A DNA stretch of 26,650 nt from CAZDME01 sp964506785 [NCBI: uncultured bacterium] (GCA_964506785.1 CAZDME010000014.1:1-26650), one strand, 5' to 3'. Shown: positions 1 to 8,990, numbered from the stretch's first letter. Made by a program: numbers and translations. Notes: a model not told the origin generated them from the sequence alone.

Positions 1-43
1 CTATAGCCAATAAGAGGTTGTGTTTTTGTGGTTTTTGCCGATT

Positions 44-379
44 ATGATAGGAAGACCCCCCCGGACTAAAACTTATAAAAGGCGGCCGACCCGAAAAGAT
101 AAGGTTCAAGTCTTTTCATTTTTTAAAATGGTCTTCTTAGTAATTTTATTAGGATTTACCTTTATCTTTATCTATGTTTGGCTGAATCTGGCGCTAGTAA
201 GGAAGGGTTACCTTCTTTCCGCCGGGGAGGCAAAAAGAGAATATCTGGATAAAAGAAATAAGGAATTGAAGTTAGAGGTAGGCAAGCTCAAATCTTTGGA
301 TAGAATTGAAAAAATTGCTCGAGAAAAAATAAAGCTAAGTGATCCCAAGAAGCATGAAGTTATCTGGATAAACCGATGA
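44..379 (+). CDS. ftsL: FtsL-like cell division protein (septum formation initiator family)
   Basis: Small bitopic division protein. From the ATG at 44 it is 111 residues: a very basic cytoplasmic tail (about 1-28), one membrane span (about 29-51) and a charged, probably coiled-coil periplasmic part ending in the typical FtsL/DivIC string RIEKIAREKIKLSDP. FtsL scaffolds FtsQ/FtsB and activates FtsW-FtsI at the septum. Identity rests mainly on this layout and on its place directly before ftsI, since FtsL sequences diverge fast. Its stop overlaps the ftsI start by 4 nt (ATGA). Start choice is uncertain: GTG at 20 and TTG at 26 are also in frame, and an AAGAGG at 12-17 would suit TTG 26 best. 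ATG 44 forms an ATGA overlap (44-47) with an open frame coming from the left edge, perhaps the end of rsmH. Confidence 0.85.
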   Translation: MIGRPPRTKTYKRRPTRKDKVQVFSFFKMVFLVILLGFTFIFIYVWLNLALVRKGYLLSAGEAKREYLDKRNKELKLEVGKLKSLDRIEKIAREKIKLSDPKKHEVIWINR

Positions 380-2313
380 AAAGAAACCAGCTTATCTTCC
401 GTTCGTACCTAATTGTAGTTTTTTTTATAATTTTGTTTTTCGCCCTTTTTTTTAAACTTTACTATTTACAATTTGTTGAACATTCGCGGTTTTCTAAAAA
501 AGCACAAAGGCAGCATCATATCACCATTAATCCTCAGAGGGCACGCGGCATGATTTTTGACTGTCAAGGGAAACCCTTAGCCATCAGTGTCGAAGTCGAT
601 TCAATTTATGCCGCGCCTAAACAAATAAAAGACCCGTCTTCTTATGCCAGAAGAATAAAAAGTTTAATTAAAAAAGATTCCCGCTGGATAAAGAAGCAGC
701 TGTCTAAAGATTGTTATTTTGTCTGGCTGGCAAGAAAAGTCTCCCCTGAATGCTCAGAGGCTGTCCAGAGGCTAAATTTAGAGGGGATATCTATTCTCAA
801 AGAGTACCGCCGTTTTTATCCTCAAGGGACTCTGGCCGCTAATCTTTTAGGTTTTGTCGGTATGGATAATCAAGGGTTGGAAGGTTTGGAGAGATATTAT
901 GAAAGTGAACTTTCTCCAACTTTGCGTAAGTCTCTGGTGCAGAGGGATGCTTTGGGACAAAAAATAACTTTGGATAAAGAGGAAATTTTCTCAAGAAGAC
1001 CTTTTAATTTAACCCTGACGATTGATAGCACTATTCAACACATTGCCCAGAAAGAAGTAGATAAAGTTTTTCAAAAGACAGAGGCTAAAGGGGCTCAGTT
1101 AGTGGTGATGCGTCCCTCTACCGGGGAAATTTTAGCTTTAGTTAATCGTCCGACTTTTAATTCTAATCAACCTTCCGATTATTCGCCGCTTCATTGGCGC
1201 AATCGGGTAGTAACCGATTGCTATGAACCTGGTTCTTCATTTAAAGTCATTCCTGCCGCCGCCGCGTTAGAAGAAAACGTTGTTACTCCCCAAAAAATCT
1301 TTTTTTGCGAAAATGGTTCATTCCAATTTTGCCGTCGCGTTATCCATGACCATGAACCTAGGGGATGGCTTACTTTCCGCCAGATTTTAGGTTACTCCAG
1401 CAATATTGGTATGACTAAGGCATCTTTGCTTTTAGGCAAGCACAAACTATATAAATACATCCAGCAATTCGGCTGCGGCCGATATACGGATGTTGATATG
1501 CCTGGTGAAATTAAAGGGAACCTGCGCCCAATAAAAGAATGGACAAAGTCTTCTCTAGGGGCGATTCCCTATGGCCAGGAGATTTCCGTAACCTCGATGC
1601 AACTTATTAATATTTTTTCCACCATTGCTAATGGCGGCTTAATGATGCAGCCTTATGTACTCAGGGAAATTCGTGATAAAAAAGGTGCTTTAATCAAGAA
1701 ATTCAATCCTCACATCAAAAGAAGGGTTATTTCTCCTCAGACAGCCCTGACTTTGACAGAAATGCTTGAGGGGGCAGTTATCTCAGGCACAGGAACGCTG
1801 GCTCAAGTTTCCGGTTATCGAGTAGCCGGAAAAACTGGCACTGCTCAGAAATTTGATGTAGAGAAAAACCAGTATTCTAAAGAAAAATCTATTGTTTCTT
1901 TTGTTGGTTTCGCCCCGGTTGAAGAACCGGCTATTGCCGTATTAGTAATGGTTGATGAGCCTCGCGGTGTTGCTTGGGGAGGAACTGTTGCCGCCCCAAT
2001 TTTCAGCCGCGTTGTCGGGAAAACCTTGAGTTATTTACAAATTTCTCCTCAAGAAGAAAGAAAAGCAAAAAAAAGGGGAAAGCAGTTTTTATCTTCATTA
2101 GAAGTTTTGCCTAAAGCTGAAAAACTAATTGGGCAAACTATGCCAGATCTTAAAGGGGCGAGCATTAGAGAAAGTTTAGAGAATCTTTCTAGGTTTAATT
2201 TAGAGATTAACATTCAAGGTTCTGGTTTTCTCTATTGGCAGAGGCCCTCACCCGGAGAAAAACTTAATCAGGGCGATTATTGTCTTCTAAAATTTATGCC
2301 CGGTTGTTATTAA
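376..2313 (+). CDS. ftsI: Division transpeptidase FtsI (PBP3/SpoVD type) with C-terminal PASTA domain
   Basis: Class B penicillin-binding protein that cross-links septal peptidoglycan with FtsW. Order of parts in 645 residues: short cytoplasmic tail, membrane anchor (about 11-32), PBP dimerisation/pedestal region (about 50-210), and transpeptidase domain. The three active-site motifs are intact: SSFK (nucleophile Ser287, Lys290), SSN (341-343) and KTG (486-488). The last 62 residues (about 584-645, from LIGQTMPDLKG) look like a single PASTA domain, a module better known from Gram-positive SpoVD/PBP2x and absent from E. coli FtsI. The start overlaps ftsL by 4 nt, so translation is probably coupled. 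An AAGGGGA ribosome site for murE sits across the stop. Confidence 0.97.
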   Translation: MKRNQLIFRSYLIVVFFIILFFALFFKLYYLQFVEHSRFSKKAQRQHHITINPQRARGMIFDCQGKPLAISVEVDSIYAAPKQIKDPSSYARRIKSLIKKDSRWIKKQLSKDCYFVWLARKVSPECSEAVQRLNLEGISILKEYRRFYPQGTLAANLLGFVGMDNQGLEGLERYYESELSPTLRKSLVQRDALGQKITLDKEEIFSRRPFNLTLTIDSTIQHIAQKEVDKVFQKTEAKGAQLVVMRPSTGEILALVNRPTFNSNQPSDYSPLHWRNRVVTDCYEPGSSFKVIPAAAALEENVVTPQKIFFCENGSFQFCRRVIHDHEPRGWLTFRQILGYSSNIGMTKASLLLGKHKLYKYIQQFGCGRYTDVDMPGEIKGNLRPIKEWTKSSLGAIPYGQEISVTSMQLINIFSTIANGGLMMQPYVLREIRDKKGALIKKFNPHIKRRVISPQTALTLTEMLEGAVISGTGTLAQVSGYRVAGKTGTAQKFDVEKNQYSKEKSIVSFVGFAPVEEPAIAVLVMVDEPRGVAWGGTVAAPIFSRVVGKTLSYLQISPQEERKAKKRGKQFLSSLEVLPKAEKLIGQTMPDLKGASIRESLENLSRFNLEINIQGSGFLYWQRPSPGEKLNQGDYCLLKFMPGCY

Positions 2314-2323
2314 GGGGATTTTT

Positions 2324-3865
2324 ATGGGAAAAACCTGGATCCTAAACAAACTTCTTCAAGGCCTTTCGCTGGAAAAAACTAATGGTGACCTTCTCCAAAA
2401 TATTCGGGGAGTAGACTATGATTCTCGTCGGGTCAATAGAGATTTTCTTTTCGCCGCTATCCCGGGCATACATTACAATGGGGCGGATTTTATTGAAGAA
2501 GCCATCAGCCGGGGTGCTAAAGCCATACTAACCCAGGAAGATTTAATTGACCGTCCTGTCCACAAGGGAGTATCGTATATTAGAGTGAGAGACAGCCGGG
2601 AAGCACTTTCTAAAATATCGGCGGCATTTTATGATTTCCCCTCCCGGCAACTTAAAGTTATTGGTATTACCGGCACAAATGGGAAAACTTCAACTACTTA
2701 TCTTCTTGAATCCATTCTTAAAGCAGCTCATTTTGCCGTTGGGGTAATTGGCACGGTTAATTATCGAATTAGAGACCGGATTATTCCTTCGGTTCGCACC
2801 ACCCCTGAATCTTTAGAGCTTCAATTTCTTCTCAAGGAGATGGTTGAAGCCGGTATTACCCACGTCATTATGGAGGTTTCTTCCCATGCTCTTACCCAAA
2901 GGCGTGTTTCCCAGATAGATTTTGATATCGGGTTATTTACCAATTTAAGTCAGGACCACCTGGATTATCATAAAACTATGGGGAATTATTTTGCCAGCAA
3001 GAATCTTCTTTTCGAATCTTTAGGAAGACTTTCTCAAAAAAACGGAGAGAAATATGCCATAGTCAATGGCGATGATCAAGCTTCTACAGGCATTCTAAAA
3101 ACGCTGGAAAATTCTCCCGGTGTCAAAATCTTATCTTTTGGACTGGGCGATAAAAATTTATGCCGGGCTGAAGCGATTGAGTCAAAGTCAGATAACAATC
3201 GTTTTATCATAAGTTATCCGTCAGCGGATATAGAGGTAAATCTTTCCCTTTTCGGCCGGCACAATGTTTATAACGCCTTGGCGGCTGCTTCTTGCGGTTT
3301 TAGTTTGGATATAGAGCCCGGGTTTATAAAGGAAGGTTTGGAAAAGCTAAAGAATATCCCCGGCCGATTTGAATTTATCGGGAAGCATTTACCTTTTGAA
3401 ATAGTCGTTGATTACGCCCATACCGAAGCCGCCTTAAGAAATATCTTAGAATCAGCCGGAAAAATGAGCCCAAAGCGAATAATTTTAGTTTTTGGCTGTG
3501 GCGGTGATCGGGATAAAGGGAAGCGCCCCTTAATGGGAAAGGCAGCCGAAGAACTGGCTGATTTTTCTATTCTTACATCTGATAATCCCAGGAGTGAAGA
3601 GCCGGAAGAAATTATTAACCATATCAAGACGGGTTTTACCCTTAAAAGAAACTATCAGGTAATTTTAGACCGCTATCAGGCGATAGAATCGGCCATAAAG
3701 AAGGCTGTGCCCGGTGATATGATAATTATCGCCGGTAAAGGCCACGAAACTTATCAAATCTATAAAGACGGGGTAGAGCCTTTTGATGATAGAAAAGCGG
3801 TTGAAAAGATTTTACGAGCAATGGGAATATCAGGCGCTCAGGGTATCAGGCGTCAGGATAACTAA
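2324..3865 (+). CDS. murE: UDP-MurNAc-tripeptide synthetase MurE (meso-DAP adding)
   Basis: Cytoplasmic ATP-dependent ligase that adds the third stem-peptide residue to UDP-MurNAc-L-Ala-D-Glu. The 513-residue length is normal. The ATP loop is GITGTNGKT (114-122), and Lys226 in the motif DHLDYH...ASK is the likely carbamylated lysine. The specificity motif DNPR at 420-423 is the one found in meso-diaminopimelate-adding enzymes, so the wall is probably DAP type. The start is well supported: AAGGGGA at 2312-2318 lies 5 nt before the ATG, and ftsI ends 10 nt upstream. The last dozen residues (ISGAQGIRRQDN) go beyond the usual family end and are encoded by a near-duplicate 16-mer at 3828-3859, so the tail may be recently added and non-functional. 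Confidence 0.97.
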   Translation: MGKTWILNKLLQGLSLEKTNGDLLQNIRGVDYDSRRVNRDFLFAAIPGIHYNGADFIEEAISRGAKAILTQEDLIDRPVHKGVSYIRVRDSREALSKISAAFYDFPSRQLKVIGITGTNGKTSTTYLLESILKAAHFAVGVIGTVNYRIRDRIIPSVRTTPESLELQFLLKEMVEAGITHVIMEVSSHALTQRRVSQIDFDIGLFTNLSQDHLDYHKTMGNYFASKNLLFESLGRLSQKNGEKYAIVNGDDQASTGILKTLENSPGVKILSFGLGDKNLCRAEAIESKSDNNRFIISYPSADIEVNLSLFGRHNVYNALAAASCGFSLDIEPGFIKEGLEKLKNIPGRFEFIGKHLPFEIVVDYAHTEAALRNILESAGKMSPKRIILVFGCGGDRDKGKRPLMGKAAEELADFSILTSDNPRSEEPEEIINHIKTGFTLKRNYQVILDRYQAIESAIKKAVPGDMIIIAGKGHETYQIYKDGVEPFDDRKAVEKILRAMGISGAQGIRRQDN

Positions 3866-3909
3866 TTTGCCGATTTGCTGCTTTATTGAGTATCCGGTTA
3901 ACAGGATAA
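3828..3909 (+). repeat. Degenerate direct repeats at the murE end and murE-murF spacer
   Basis: Two adjoining copies, TATCAGGCGCTCAGGG (3828-3843) and TATCAGGCGTCAGGAT (3844-3859), encode the extra tail of MurE. A third, looser copy, TATCCGGTTAACAGGAT (3891-3907), lies in the spacer. Each copy also splits into 7-8 nt half-units ending in CAGG. The last copy carries TATCC facing GGATA, a possible 5-bp stem. Confidence 0.6.
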
Positions 3910-3918
3910 TAGGGGACA

Positions 3919-5310
3919 ATGAAATTCAGGCTTAGTGAAATTTTAGAATGGACGGGAGGAAAACTTCTTGCTTCGACAGTAGAATCTTCTCTTTCATTTG
4001 GGGATATCGGCATAGACTCCAGAAAGAGCAAAGCCGGAGAATTATTTATTGCTATCCGCGGCAGGCGCTTTGACGGCCATGATTATCTTGCCCAGGCTTT
4101 TCGAAAGGGAGTAAAGGCAGCCCTTGTCTCCAAAATTCCTGAAGGCTTCTCTCGAGATTCCAATTTAAAGGATGCGGTTTTAATTAAAGTTAAAGATACA
4201 GTCAGGGCCCTTCAGGATATTTCCGCTCATTACCGGAGAAAATTTAAGTTAAAGGTGATTGCTGTAACCGGCAGTAACGGTAAAACCACCACGAAGGATT
4301 TAATTGCCCATATTCTTCAAACTAAATTTTCAGTTTTGAAATCAGCCGGTAATTTCAATAATCAAATCGGCATTCCTTTAAGTTTACTAAGGATTAAAGA
4401 GTATCACCAACTGGCCGTTTTAGAGTTAGGCGCCAGTGCCCTGGGAGAAATAAAGCTGCTTTCCCGGTTAGTTCAGCCTCACTTCGGAATTATTACCAAT
4501 ATAAGCCCGGCCCATCTTGAGTTTTTTGGCACCCTTGATAATGTAGCTAAAGCCAAAGCCGAATTAATCGAATCTTTAGATAAAGAGGGGGTAGTTTTTT
4601 TAAATAATGACGATCCTTATCTCGGCCGGATGAAAAACAAGATAAGAGGCGAGTTTGCAACCTTTGCCATAAAAGAAAAAGCGGATTTTCAGGCTCGGAA
4701 TATTGCCTTTGTGAATTTTTCTAATTCAACCTTTAAAATTAACGGGCAAATTGAAGTTTCTCTTCCTCTTTTAGGGAGGCACAATATCTATAATGCTTTG
4801 GCTGCTTCTGCCGTCGCTCGCACTTTAGATATAAGTTGGGATTCAATAAAATCTGCTTTGGCCGATTTTTCGCCTCCCCCTATGCGCATGGAAGTTAAAG
4901 AAACCGGGGGCCTAAAGGTTATTAACGATGCCTATAATGCCAATCCCTATTCGGTAAAAGCGGCGGTTGAATCCTTATTGAATTTAAAAAGCCGGGGGAG
5001 AAAAATTTTAGTTCTGGGTGATATGTTAGAACTGGGGGATTCAACCCGGTATTTTCATCGTCAGCTGGGAGAGGAAATAGGCGCCTCGGGGATTGATTAT
5101 TTGCTGACCGTAGGTGATTTCTCCCGTTTCACCGCTAAAGGCGCGCGCCGTTCGGGCATGGCTGATAAATACATTTTTCATTCTGATTCGATAAAAGATG
5201 TTCTCTCAGTTTTAAAAAATATTGTCAAAAAGGAAGATATTCTTTTAATCAAAGGCTCCAGGGCGATGAAATTGGAGCGGATAATAGAGGGGATTAATCA
5301 TGCTTTATAA
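3919..5310 (+). CDS. murF: UDP-MurNAc-tripeptide:D-Ala-D-Ala ligase MurF
   Basis: Adds D-Ala-D-Ala to the tripeptide precursor, finishing UDP-MurNAc-pentapeptide in the cytoplasm. It has 463 residues, with the N-terminal UDP-binding domain containing DSRK and GRRFDGHDY, the ATP loop AVTGSNGKTTTKD (from residue 115), the NNQIG segment, and the MurF-typical INDAYNANP in the C-terminal half. The start at 3919 gives the usual N-terminus (MKFRLSEILEWTGG). The upstream AGGGGA at 3911-3916 is only 2 nt from the ATG, an unusually short spacing, so initiation may be weak or use AGGA at 3903. It overlaps mraY by 11 nt, which suggests coupling. Confidence 0.97.
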   Translation: MKFRLSEILEWTGGKLLASTVESSLSFGDIGIDSRKSKAGELFIAIRGRRFDGHDYLAQAFRKGVKAALVSKIPEGFSRDSNLKDAVLIKVKDTVRALQDISAHYRRKFKLKVIAVTGSNGKTTTKDLIAHILQTKFSVLKSAGNFNNQIGIPLSLLRIKEYHQLAVLELGASALGEIKLLSRLVQPHFGIITNISPAHLEFFGTLDNVAKAKAELIESLDKEGVVFLNNDDPYLGRMKNKIRGEFATFAIKEKADFQARNIAFVNFSNSTFKINGQIEVSLPLLGRHNIYNALAASAVARTLDISWDSIKSALADFSPPPMRMEVKETGGLKVINDAYNANPYSVKAAVESLLNLKSRGRKILVLGDMLELGDSTRYFHRQLGEEIGASGIDYLLTVGDFSRFTAKGARRSGMADKYIFHSDSIKDVLSVLKNIVKKEDILLIKGSRAMKLERIIEGINHAL

Positions 5311-6394
5311 TTGGCTTTATCCACTTCGCGACCAGTGGTTTATTTTCAATATATTCCGGTACATTACCTTTCGGGCGGCCGGGGCAACGGCTACCGCTCT
5401 CCTTATCAGCGTCATTTTAGGCCCTTTTATAATTAAATTTCTTAAGGCCTTTTCACTCGAAGAGAAAATTCGCAAAGGCGATGTATTTCCTCTTTATGAA
5501 CTGCATAAAGGCAAAGAAGGCACGCCTACCATGGGGGGGATTTTGATTTTAATTGCCATGGTTACCTCCACCCTTCTCTGGGCGAATCTTGAGGCGCGCA
5601 GCATCGGGTTAGTTTTATTTTCTACGATTTCTTTAGGGGCCATCGGTTTTATTGACGATTATCTTAAAATTAAAAAATCACCGACTGGTTTAGGGGCGCT
5701 CACCAAATTTATCGGCCAGTCTATTCTGGGGATACTTATCGGGCTTTATCTTTTTAAACTTCCTTTGATTGCCGGATATGCCAGTAAAATCAATATTCCT
5801 TTTTTTAAAGATCTCTGGGTTCAACTGGGGATTTTTTATGTTTTATTCGTTGCTTTAGTAATTGCTGGCACTTCTAACGCGGTTAACCTTACCGACGGAC
5901 TGGATGGATTAGCCATTGGCTGCCTGATTATTGCCGCCTTAGCCTTTACCGCCATTGCCTATCTTTGCGGTAATTTCCAGTTTGCCGATTATCTAAAAAT
6001 TGCTTATGTGCCTGGCGCCGGCGAATTAGCCGTTTTTTGTGCCAGTCTCATCGGGGCCGGTTTAGGTTTTCTCTGGTATAACTCTCATCCGGCTCAAGTT
6101 TTTATGGGCGATACCGGTTCTTTGGCTCTGGGCGGCGCTTTGGGGACAGTCGCCGTGATTATTAAACAGGAGTTAGTTTTAATTATTGTCGGCGGTATTT
6201 TCATTCTCGAGGCGATTTCAGTAATCCTGCAGGTAATTCACTTCCGTTTTAAAAAAAGAAGACTTTTTCTTATTGCCCCGTTACATCATCATTTTGAAGC
6301 TCAGGGTTGGCCCGAATCCAAAATAATTATTCGCTTCTGGATTATTGCCGCTATTTTTGCTTTATTGAGTTTAAGCACGCTCAAAATACGATAA
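5300..6394 (+). CDS. mraY: Phospho-MurNAc-pentapeptide transferase MraY
   Basis: Integral membrane enzyme that moves phospho-MurNAc-pentapeptide from UDP to undecaprenyl phosphate, making lipid I. The 364 residues form about ten membrane segments. Catalytic signatures are all present: the acidic pair D119-D120 in FIDDYLK, NLTDGLDGLA (196-205), MGDTGS (269-274) and the histidine motif APLHHHFE with H329-H331. The start lies inside the end of murF (11-nt overlap) with an AGAGGGG ribosome site 7 nt upstream, at about 5286-5292. It follows murF and precedes murD, as in E. coli. Confidence 0.98.
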   Translation: MLYNWLYPLRDQWFIFNIFRYITFRAAGATATALLISVILGPFIIKFLKAFSLEEKIRKGDVFPLYELHKGKEGTPTMGGILILIAMVTSTLLWANLEARSIGLVLFSTISLGAIGFIDDYLKIKKSPTGLGALTKFIGQSILGILIGLYLFKLPLIAGYASKINIPFFKDLWVQLGIFYVLFVALVIAGTSNAVNLTDGLDGLAIGCLIIAALAFTAIAYLCGNFQFADYLKIAYVPGAGELAVFCASLIGAGLGFLWYNSHPAQVFMGDTGSLALGGALGTVAVIIKQELVLIIVGGIFILEAISVILQVIHFRFKKRRLFLIAPLHHHFEAQGWPESKIIIRFWIIAAIFALLSLSTLKIR

Positions 6395-6441
6395 TACCTG
6401 GGCAATGGCGGCCAGAGTGCCTTTATAAAACTTTATAGAAA

Positions 6442-7824
6442 ATGATAGGAAATTATAAAAATAAAAAAGTTACCGTTGTGGGTCTGGGGAGAAGCGGCCG
6501 GGCAGCGGCAGAGTTCCTGAAGGATTTAGGGGCCGAGGTCAAAATAACCGAAATAAAAAAAGATTTCGAGCTTGAATCTAAAATAGATAAGCTTAAAAAA
6601 AAGAATATCCGGGCAGAATTGGGAAGACATAGTAAAAATTTTATCCAAGAGGCAGATTTAATTGTGGCTAGTCCTGGTGTTAGTGAGGCATCTCTTCCTT
6701 TAGTTTGGGCCAGGGAAAAGGGTATCCCGGTTACGGGCGAGTTAGAGCTGGCCTCCCGGTTTGTTCCCTGCCCGGTTATTGCCGTGACCGGGACTAATGG
6801 GAAAACCACTACCGCCAGCCTCCTCGGAGAAATTCTCAAAAAGAGGCATAAGGTAGAAGTGGCCGGAAATATCGGCCGGCCGCTATCCAGCCTCGTCCCA
6901 AAGTTAAACAAGGAGAACCTTTTGGTTTTAGAGGTTAGCAGTTTTCAGTTGGATAGGATAAAAAAATTCCATCCTTACATCTCCGTTATTTTAAATATTA
7001 CTCCCGACCATCTTGACCGTTACCCCAATTTCGAAGCTTATCTATCGTCCAAAAAAAGGATTTTTCTTAATCAGGGCCCGGGTGATTATGCGATTTTTCC
7101 CGCCGGCGCTTCTTATACAGAACTTTTAATAAAGGAATCCCGGTGTTCTCATATTTTGTTTGGCAACGATTTAGGATTGAACCCGGGTATTTTTTATCGA
7201 GATAGTTCTATCTGGTCCAGCAGCAATGGTTCCCGTCGGAAGATTTTAGATGGAAGCGTTCTTAAATTAAAGGGCGATCATAATCGCCAAAACATTATGG
7301 CGGCCCTTGCGGTGGCGGTTATCCTTGGAGAAACCGCAGAAAACATTTCCGGGGTGATAAAAAATTTCTCCGGACTTGAGCACCGGATAGAAATAGTTTC
7401 AAAGTCCGGCGGAGTGGTCTTTATTAACGATTCTAAAAGTACCAATGTCGATTCCCTGATTAAAGCCGTTCAAAGCTTCTCCTCGATTATTCTTATTGCC
7501 GGCGGGCGAGATAAAGGAGCCGATTTTACTCCCGCCGGGGTTTCTATAAAAGAAAGGGTTAAGCAAATTATTCTTTTAGGTGAGGCGAAAGAAAAGCTCA
7601 AAGATCTTTGGCAGAATATCCGCCCTGTTCATTTAGCTAAAGATTTGGAGGAGGCGGTGATTCTTGCCCAAGATATTGCTCAGCCTGGTGACTGCGTTCT
7701 TTTTTCTCCGGGCTGCAGCAGTTTTGACATGTTTAGGAATTTTGAGGAAAGAGGCAAATCTTTCAAGGAGATAGTTTCAAAGCTTCACCTTACCCGGTTA
7801 ACCAATAAGCCAAACGATGATTAG
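6442..7824 (+). CDS. murD: UDP-MurNAc-L-alanine:D-glutamate ligase MurD
   Basis: Cytoplasmic ligase adding D-glutamate to UDP-MurNAc-L-Ala, the second stem residue. The 460 residues show an N-terminal Rossmann-like uracil-binding domain (VTVVGLGRSGRAAAEFL), the ATP loop AVTGTNGKTTT (114-124), the ILNITPDHLDRY segment with the conserved His, NDSKSTNVDS, and the C-terminal SPGCSSFDMF string (usually SPACASFD). A 47-nt spacer separates it from mraY and contains a small direct repeat (ACTTTATA). No clear Shine-Dalgarno precedes the ATG at 6442. It overlaps ftsW by 8 nt. Confidence 0.97.
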   Translation: MIGNYKNKKVTVVGLGRSGRAAAEFLKDLGAEVKITEIKKDFELESKIDKLKKKNIRAELGRHSKNFIQEADLIVASPGVSEASLPLVWAREKGIPVTGELELASRFVPCPVIAVTGTNGKTTTASLLGEILKKRHKVEVAGNIGRPLSSLVPKLNKENLLVLEVSSFQLDRIKKFHPYISVILNITPDHLDRYPNFEAYLSSKKRIFLNQGPGDYAIFPAGASYTELLIKESRCSHILFGNDLGLNPGIFYRDSSIWSSSNGSRRKILDGSVLKLKGDHNRQNIMAALAVAVILGETAENISGVIKNFSGLEHRIEIVSKSGGVVFINDSKSTNVDSLIKAVQSFSSIILIAGGRDKGADFTPAGVSIKERVKQIILLGEAKEKLKDLWQNIRPVHLAKDLEEAVILAQDIAQPGDCVLFSPGCSSFDMFRNFEERGKSFKEIVSKLHLTRLTNKPNDD

Positions 7825-8902
7825 AACCAGTATGTTTCTTTTCATTATCGTCCTTACTTTAGTGGCTGTCGGATTGGTAATGGTTTTTAGCACCAGCGGC
7901 ATTTATGTTCAGGGGAAATGCCAGGATTCATTGCATTTTTTAAAAAGGCAGCTTCTCTGGGCGGGTTTAGGTTTTCTCGCTTTGGTAACGGCAATGCATT
8001 TTGACTATGGTTTTTTCCGCCGCTTTAGTAAATTAGCTGTTCTTATCAGTCTGGCATTGCTGATTTTAGTTCTTTTCCCGCAGTTTGGCCGTCTTGCTGG
8101 AGGAGCCCGCCGTTGGCTGGGCTGGCGAGGTCTAAGTTTTCAGCCCGGAGAATTAGCTAAACTTAGCCTGGTCCTTTATTTGGCTGATTTTTGCTCCCGG
8201 AAGGGAAAGGTTTTAGCCAGATTTTCTTTCCGCAGCCTTATTCCTTTTATTCTGATAAGCGTTTTCTTCCTTTTATTGATTAAACAGCCGGATTTTGGCA
8301 CCGGTCTGGTTATTATTTTTACCGCTGGAAGCATTTTATTTCTGGGAGGAATGAGGATAAAATATTTATTAACGGCGGCTTTTATAATTGCACCTTTGCT
8401 TTTTATGCTGATATTCAGTGTTGGTTACCGTCGAGAAAGATTCCTGGCTTTTCTTAATCCCGGCGAGGAAAATACCGCCGTTAGCTACCAGACGAAGCAG
8501 TCTCTTATCGCTTTAGGTTCCGGAGGCTGGAAAGGAGTCGGCTTAGGTAAAGGACTGCAGAAACTTTTTTACCTGCCTGGCTCCCGGACAGATTTTATCT
8601 ATTCCATAATCGGAGAGGAAACAGGTTTTATTGGAACCGCATTTATCCTTTTGCTATATTTAGGCCTGTTTCTATCCATTTTTCGTGTTTCCATAAGGGC
8701 GCCTGATAAGTTCGGTTCTCTCCTCAGTCTGGGGATTGGCGTACTTTTAACCCTTCAGGTAGTCATTAATTTAGGCGTGGTTATGGCTTTATTGCCAACC
8801 AAGGGAACGCCGTTACCTTTTATAAGCGTGGGTGGTTCGGCGTTATTCTTTAATCTTTTAGCTGTCGGTATGGTTCTAAGTGTTGCCAGGCAAGGGCAAT
8901 GA
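7817..8902 (+). CDS. ftsW: Septal peptidoglycan polymerase FtsW (SEDS family)
   Basis: Multi-pass SEDS glycosyltransferase that polymerises lipid II at the septum, partnered with FtsI. It has 361 residues and about ten predicted membrane segments. The SEDS family Asp equivalent to the RodA catalytic residue is D259 in SRTDFIYSIIGEETGF, where many relatives read HTDFIF. The C-terminal signature PLPFISVGGSALFFN is present. Assignment to FtsW rather than RodA rests mainly on location between murD and murG. The start overlaps murD by 8 nt. This is the end of a tightly packed run: the next spacer is 109 bp and carries a repeat element. Confidence 0.95.
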   Translation: MIRTSMFLFIIVLTLVAVGLVMVFSTSGIYVQGKCQDSLHFLKRQLLWAGLGFLALVTAMHFDYGFFRRFSKLAVLISLALLILVLFPQFGRLAGGARRWLGWRGLSFQPGELAKLSLVLYLADFCSRKGKVLARFSFRSLIPFILISVFFLLLIKQPDFGTGLVIIFTAGSILFLGGMRIKYLLTAAFIIAPLLFMLIFSVGYRRERFLAFLNPGEENTAVSYQTKQSLIALGSGGWKGVGLGKGLQKLFYLPGSRTDFIYSIIGEETGFIGTAFILLLYLGLFLSIFRVSIRAPDKFGSLLSLGIGVLLTLQVVINLGVVMALLPTKGTPLPFISVGGSALFFNLLAVGMVLSVARQGQ

Positions 8903-8905
8903 ATT

Positions 8906-8990
8906 GTGTTATGTGTAAAGAGTCATGTATTTTTTACAGATTTTTCCAGTTTTTCATTACACATTACACATTACACATCTAACATTACAC
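8906..8990. repeat. Heptad-periodic inverted repeat element, ftsW-murG spacer
   Basis: The right arm at 8955-8989 is five 7-nt units: CATTACA three times, one diverged CATCTAA, then CATTACA. The left arm at 8906-8920 (GTGTTATGTGTAAAG) matches the reverse complement of the right arm at 13 of 15 positions. Read on the minus strand, the left side breaks into ACATGAC, TCTTTAC, ACATAAC. The arms flank a T-rich core at about 8926-8954. The transcript could fold as a long imperfect hairpin between ftsW and murG. No G+C-rich stem with a terminal U-run is formed, so a classic terminator is unlikely. Confidence 0.8.

Noticed and set aside
1-47. End of an upstream gene (probably rsmH in this gene order)
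   Set aside because: Two frames end here (TAA at 11-13 and TGA at 45-47) and too few residues are visible to choose or to identify a product.
8901-8990. Rho-independent terminator after ftsW
   Set aside because: The inverted arms are A+T-rich with mismatches and a long loop, and no U-run follows a GC-rich stem.
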